In this document: in pieces, positions 62,897-64,000 of the stretch | Layout of the letters: every line of letters begins with the position of its first letter | Numbering within the stretch: the stretch's first letter is position 1 | NCBI GenBank assembly: GCA_044228285.1 | Contig: JBGAVD010000007.1 | Span: forward strand, 1-64,000 | DNA length: 64,000 nt | Source of the DNA: JBBATK01 sp044228285 | Lineage (GTDB): Bacteria; Bacteroidota; Ignavibacteria; Kapaibacteriales; NICIL-2 | Direction: 5' to 3' | Made by a program: the position numbers and the translations under genes | The notes under the pieces: generated by a model | Database searches by the model: none | What the model was told of the DNA's origin: nothing | Seen by the model: the letters and a program-made list of their open reading frames with translations, nothing else

Positions 62897-64000
62897 ATGA
62901 AGGGTACAATAACACTCATTATCAGGTACATCTGTTGCGCACTCTTACTCTGTATTGTAAGTGTTGACGCGGCAGTTCCAAGCATTTCGAATGTCACCGT
63001 TGAGGTGAAAGCACATGACGACGGCAAACAGTACGTGGTTGTCAATTATGAGATCAAAGATGTTCCAACCGACGGCGTGGTTGTGAAGTTTGAAGCTACC
63101 TGTAGCAAAGACGATCCTAAGTTTACGCCGTTCAAAGCTGTACCAGACAACTCTGAGTTGACAGGAGACTACGGTCTTGTTACAGGTGATGGTAAGAAGA
63201 GCATCACGTGGGAGGACGAAACCTACTTAGTTCGCATCAATAAGCAAGATAAGTTTCATTGCAAAGTGAAGCTAAGTATGGCTGGCTCTGACAATACCAT
63301 TAGCGGCGCTTCGCTCGTTATTAACTCGTATTCGCCATCCGGATGGTACTACTTTAACACTGGCTTGCTACGCATGACCATTGAAAAGAAGCTTGGTACA
63401 GAGCCAGAATTTAGTTGTCCGCAACTGGGAGCTAATTGGGCTAATGAAGCAATGCAGCAAGGAGCAACTTTCTACAAAGTGACAGCAATACCGGAGTTTC
63501 CTTTGTATTTAGGGCGGAATTCGAACGACAAGTTCAAAGGCAGCGTAACAAACATAGGCTGCAGCTCATTCCTTGCTATTCGTGACTACGGCAAGCCTAC
63601 TCAAAAGCTCTGGGCAAATTTTACACGGCGCTTTGTTAGCACTCAGGATGTGAACGGCACCAACGTTACGCAAGACTTCGAGTTTCAGTTTCGATACTCG
63701 AGCACAGCACAGTCAGGCGAGAATCTCTCAGTGATTAATGCTGGTAAGCAGGGACAACAAATTGCGCTCGACCTTAACAGTGGTGGCGACATAAAGTTCG
63801 AACTTGAAGCGGGCAAAATTGGAGAAGTGGAGTCAAGCTCGTTTGATATTGAGGTGCCGCGTAGAGAGTGGAAGTATGTGTACAAGGGAAAACATGTCTT
63901 CACCATCAAAGTAGATGACAAGAAATCAAAGTTTGAGGGAGGAAATGTGCCAGGCACGATCAGTTTAACAGATGGCAATGTTGTCAGCATTGGAAGTGCG
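62897..64000 (+). CDS. Secreted protein, 3' end cut by window edge
   Basis: A frame open for 368 codons from ATG 62897 to the end of the window, with no stop. It starts with a signal peptide (hydrophobic about 5-24, cleavage probably after VDA). Residues about 28-100 resemble the N-terminal beta domain of FCB-group secreted proteins with FISUMP/SUMF-like partners: SNVTVEVKAHDDGKQYVVVNYEI, then GDYGLVTGDGKKSITWE. A beta-rich body follows. The C-terminus and any T9SS sorting domain lie outside the window. Confidence 0.75.
   Translation, partial: MKGTITLIIRYICCALLLCIVSVDAAVPSISNVTVEVKAHDDGKQYVVVNYEIKDVPTDGVVVKFEATCSKDDPKFTPFKAVPDNSELTGDYGLVTGDGKKSITWEDETYLVRINKQDKFHCKVKLSMAGSDNTISGASLVINSYSPSGWYYFNTGLLRMTIEKKLGTEPEFSCPQLGANWANEAMQQGATFYKVTAIPEFPLYLGRNSNDKFKGSVTNIGCSSFLAIRDYGKPTQKLWANFTRRFVSTQDVNGTNVTQDFEFQFRYSSTAQSGENLSVINAGKQGQQIALDLNSGGDIKFELEAGKIGEVESSSFDIEVPRREWKYVYKGKHVFTIKVDDKKSKFEGGNVPGTISLTDGNVVSIGSA

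Overview
The window reads as a bacterial chromosome segment from the Bacteroidota/Chlorobiota side of the FCB group. The evidence is a set of large secreted proteins with type IX secretion (T9SS) C-terminal sorting domains, a Bacteroidota-style promoter (TTTG-N21-TATCTTTG) in front of a repressor gene, and many starts without a Shine-Dalgarno. A Kapabacteria-like lineage is possible but cannot be fixed from this sequence. The chromosome is split sharply at a tRNA-Thr(UGU) gene (44030-44105, minus strand). Right of it lies ordinary core genome. Left of it lies accessory DNA ending in a tyrosine integrase that points at the 3' end of the tRNA, which is the classic layout of an element integrated in a tRNA gene.

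Left arm (1-13904, all plus strand) is phage-like and tightly packed. It holds a lytic transglycosylase, a coiled-coil protein, two CHAP/NlpC-type hydrolases, a tail-fibre-type beta domain followed by a LamG adhesin, a holin-like protein, single-TM proteins, a Cys-rich protein and a zinc-ribbon protein, a histone-like basic protein, and a 1675-residue protein joining an N6-DNA methyltransferase, an SNF2-type helicase and a RecA-like ATPase. No capsid or terminase gene is visible, so the element probably continues to the left of base 1.

Middle block (14721-26597, all minus) holds four large secreted proteins (beta-propeller/FG-GAP/TIM-barrel-like), three of them with recognisable T9SS sorting domains. 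By eye it is more AT-rich than the left arm. Whether it is host DNA or cargo inside one large element is open.

Early/control region (26977-32294) holds a 20-unit tandem array of an 11-bp repeat that looks like replication iterons. It is followed by a leftward operon of nine small genes, including a replisome-organiser-like winged-helix protein and several HTH proteins. A divergent repressor gene sits beside it, and three TTAGGATA(A/G) sites lie at the start codons and promoters, suggesting a lysogeny switch.

Defence cargo (32527-42214) starts with a membrane protein that looks like a K+ channel with a degenerate selectivity filter, directly followed by a TIR-like (ThsB/DUF1863-type) protein. 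This pair is a candidate Thoeris-like signalling system with a channel effector. Next come a lipoprotein, a complete Type ISP single-chain restriction-modification enzyme, a PD-(D/E)xK-like protein and a large C-terminally membrane-anchored protein. The integrase (42705-43769) and two 11-bp direct repeats precede the tRNA.

Core genome (44335-61324) carries gmhA, rimM-tsaB, a 3-hydroxyacyl-CoA dehydrogenase-like gene without the usual NAD motif, a sensor histidine kinase, a polytopic membrane protein, an HlyD-family adaptor, a TerC-family protein, monofunctional aspartate kinase, an FAH-family hydrolase, a GT39-like glycosyltransferase, trpS, a rhomboid protease and a conserved unknown. A gene-poor stretch of about 1.6 kb follows, then a secreted protein (62897 onward) running off the right end.
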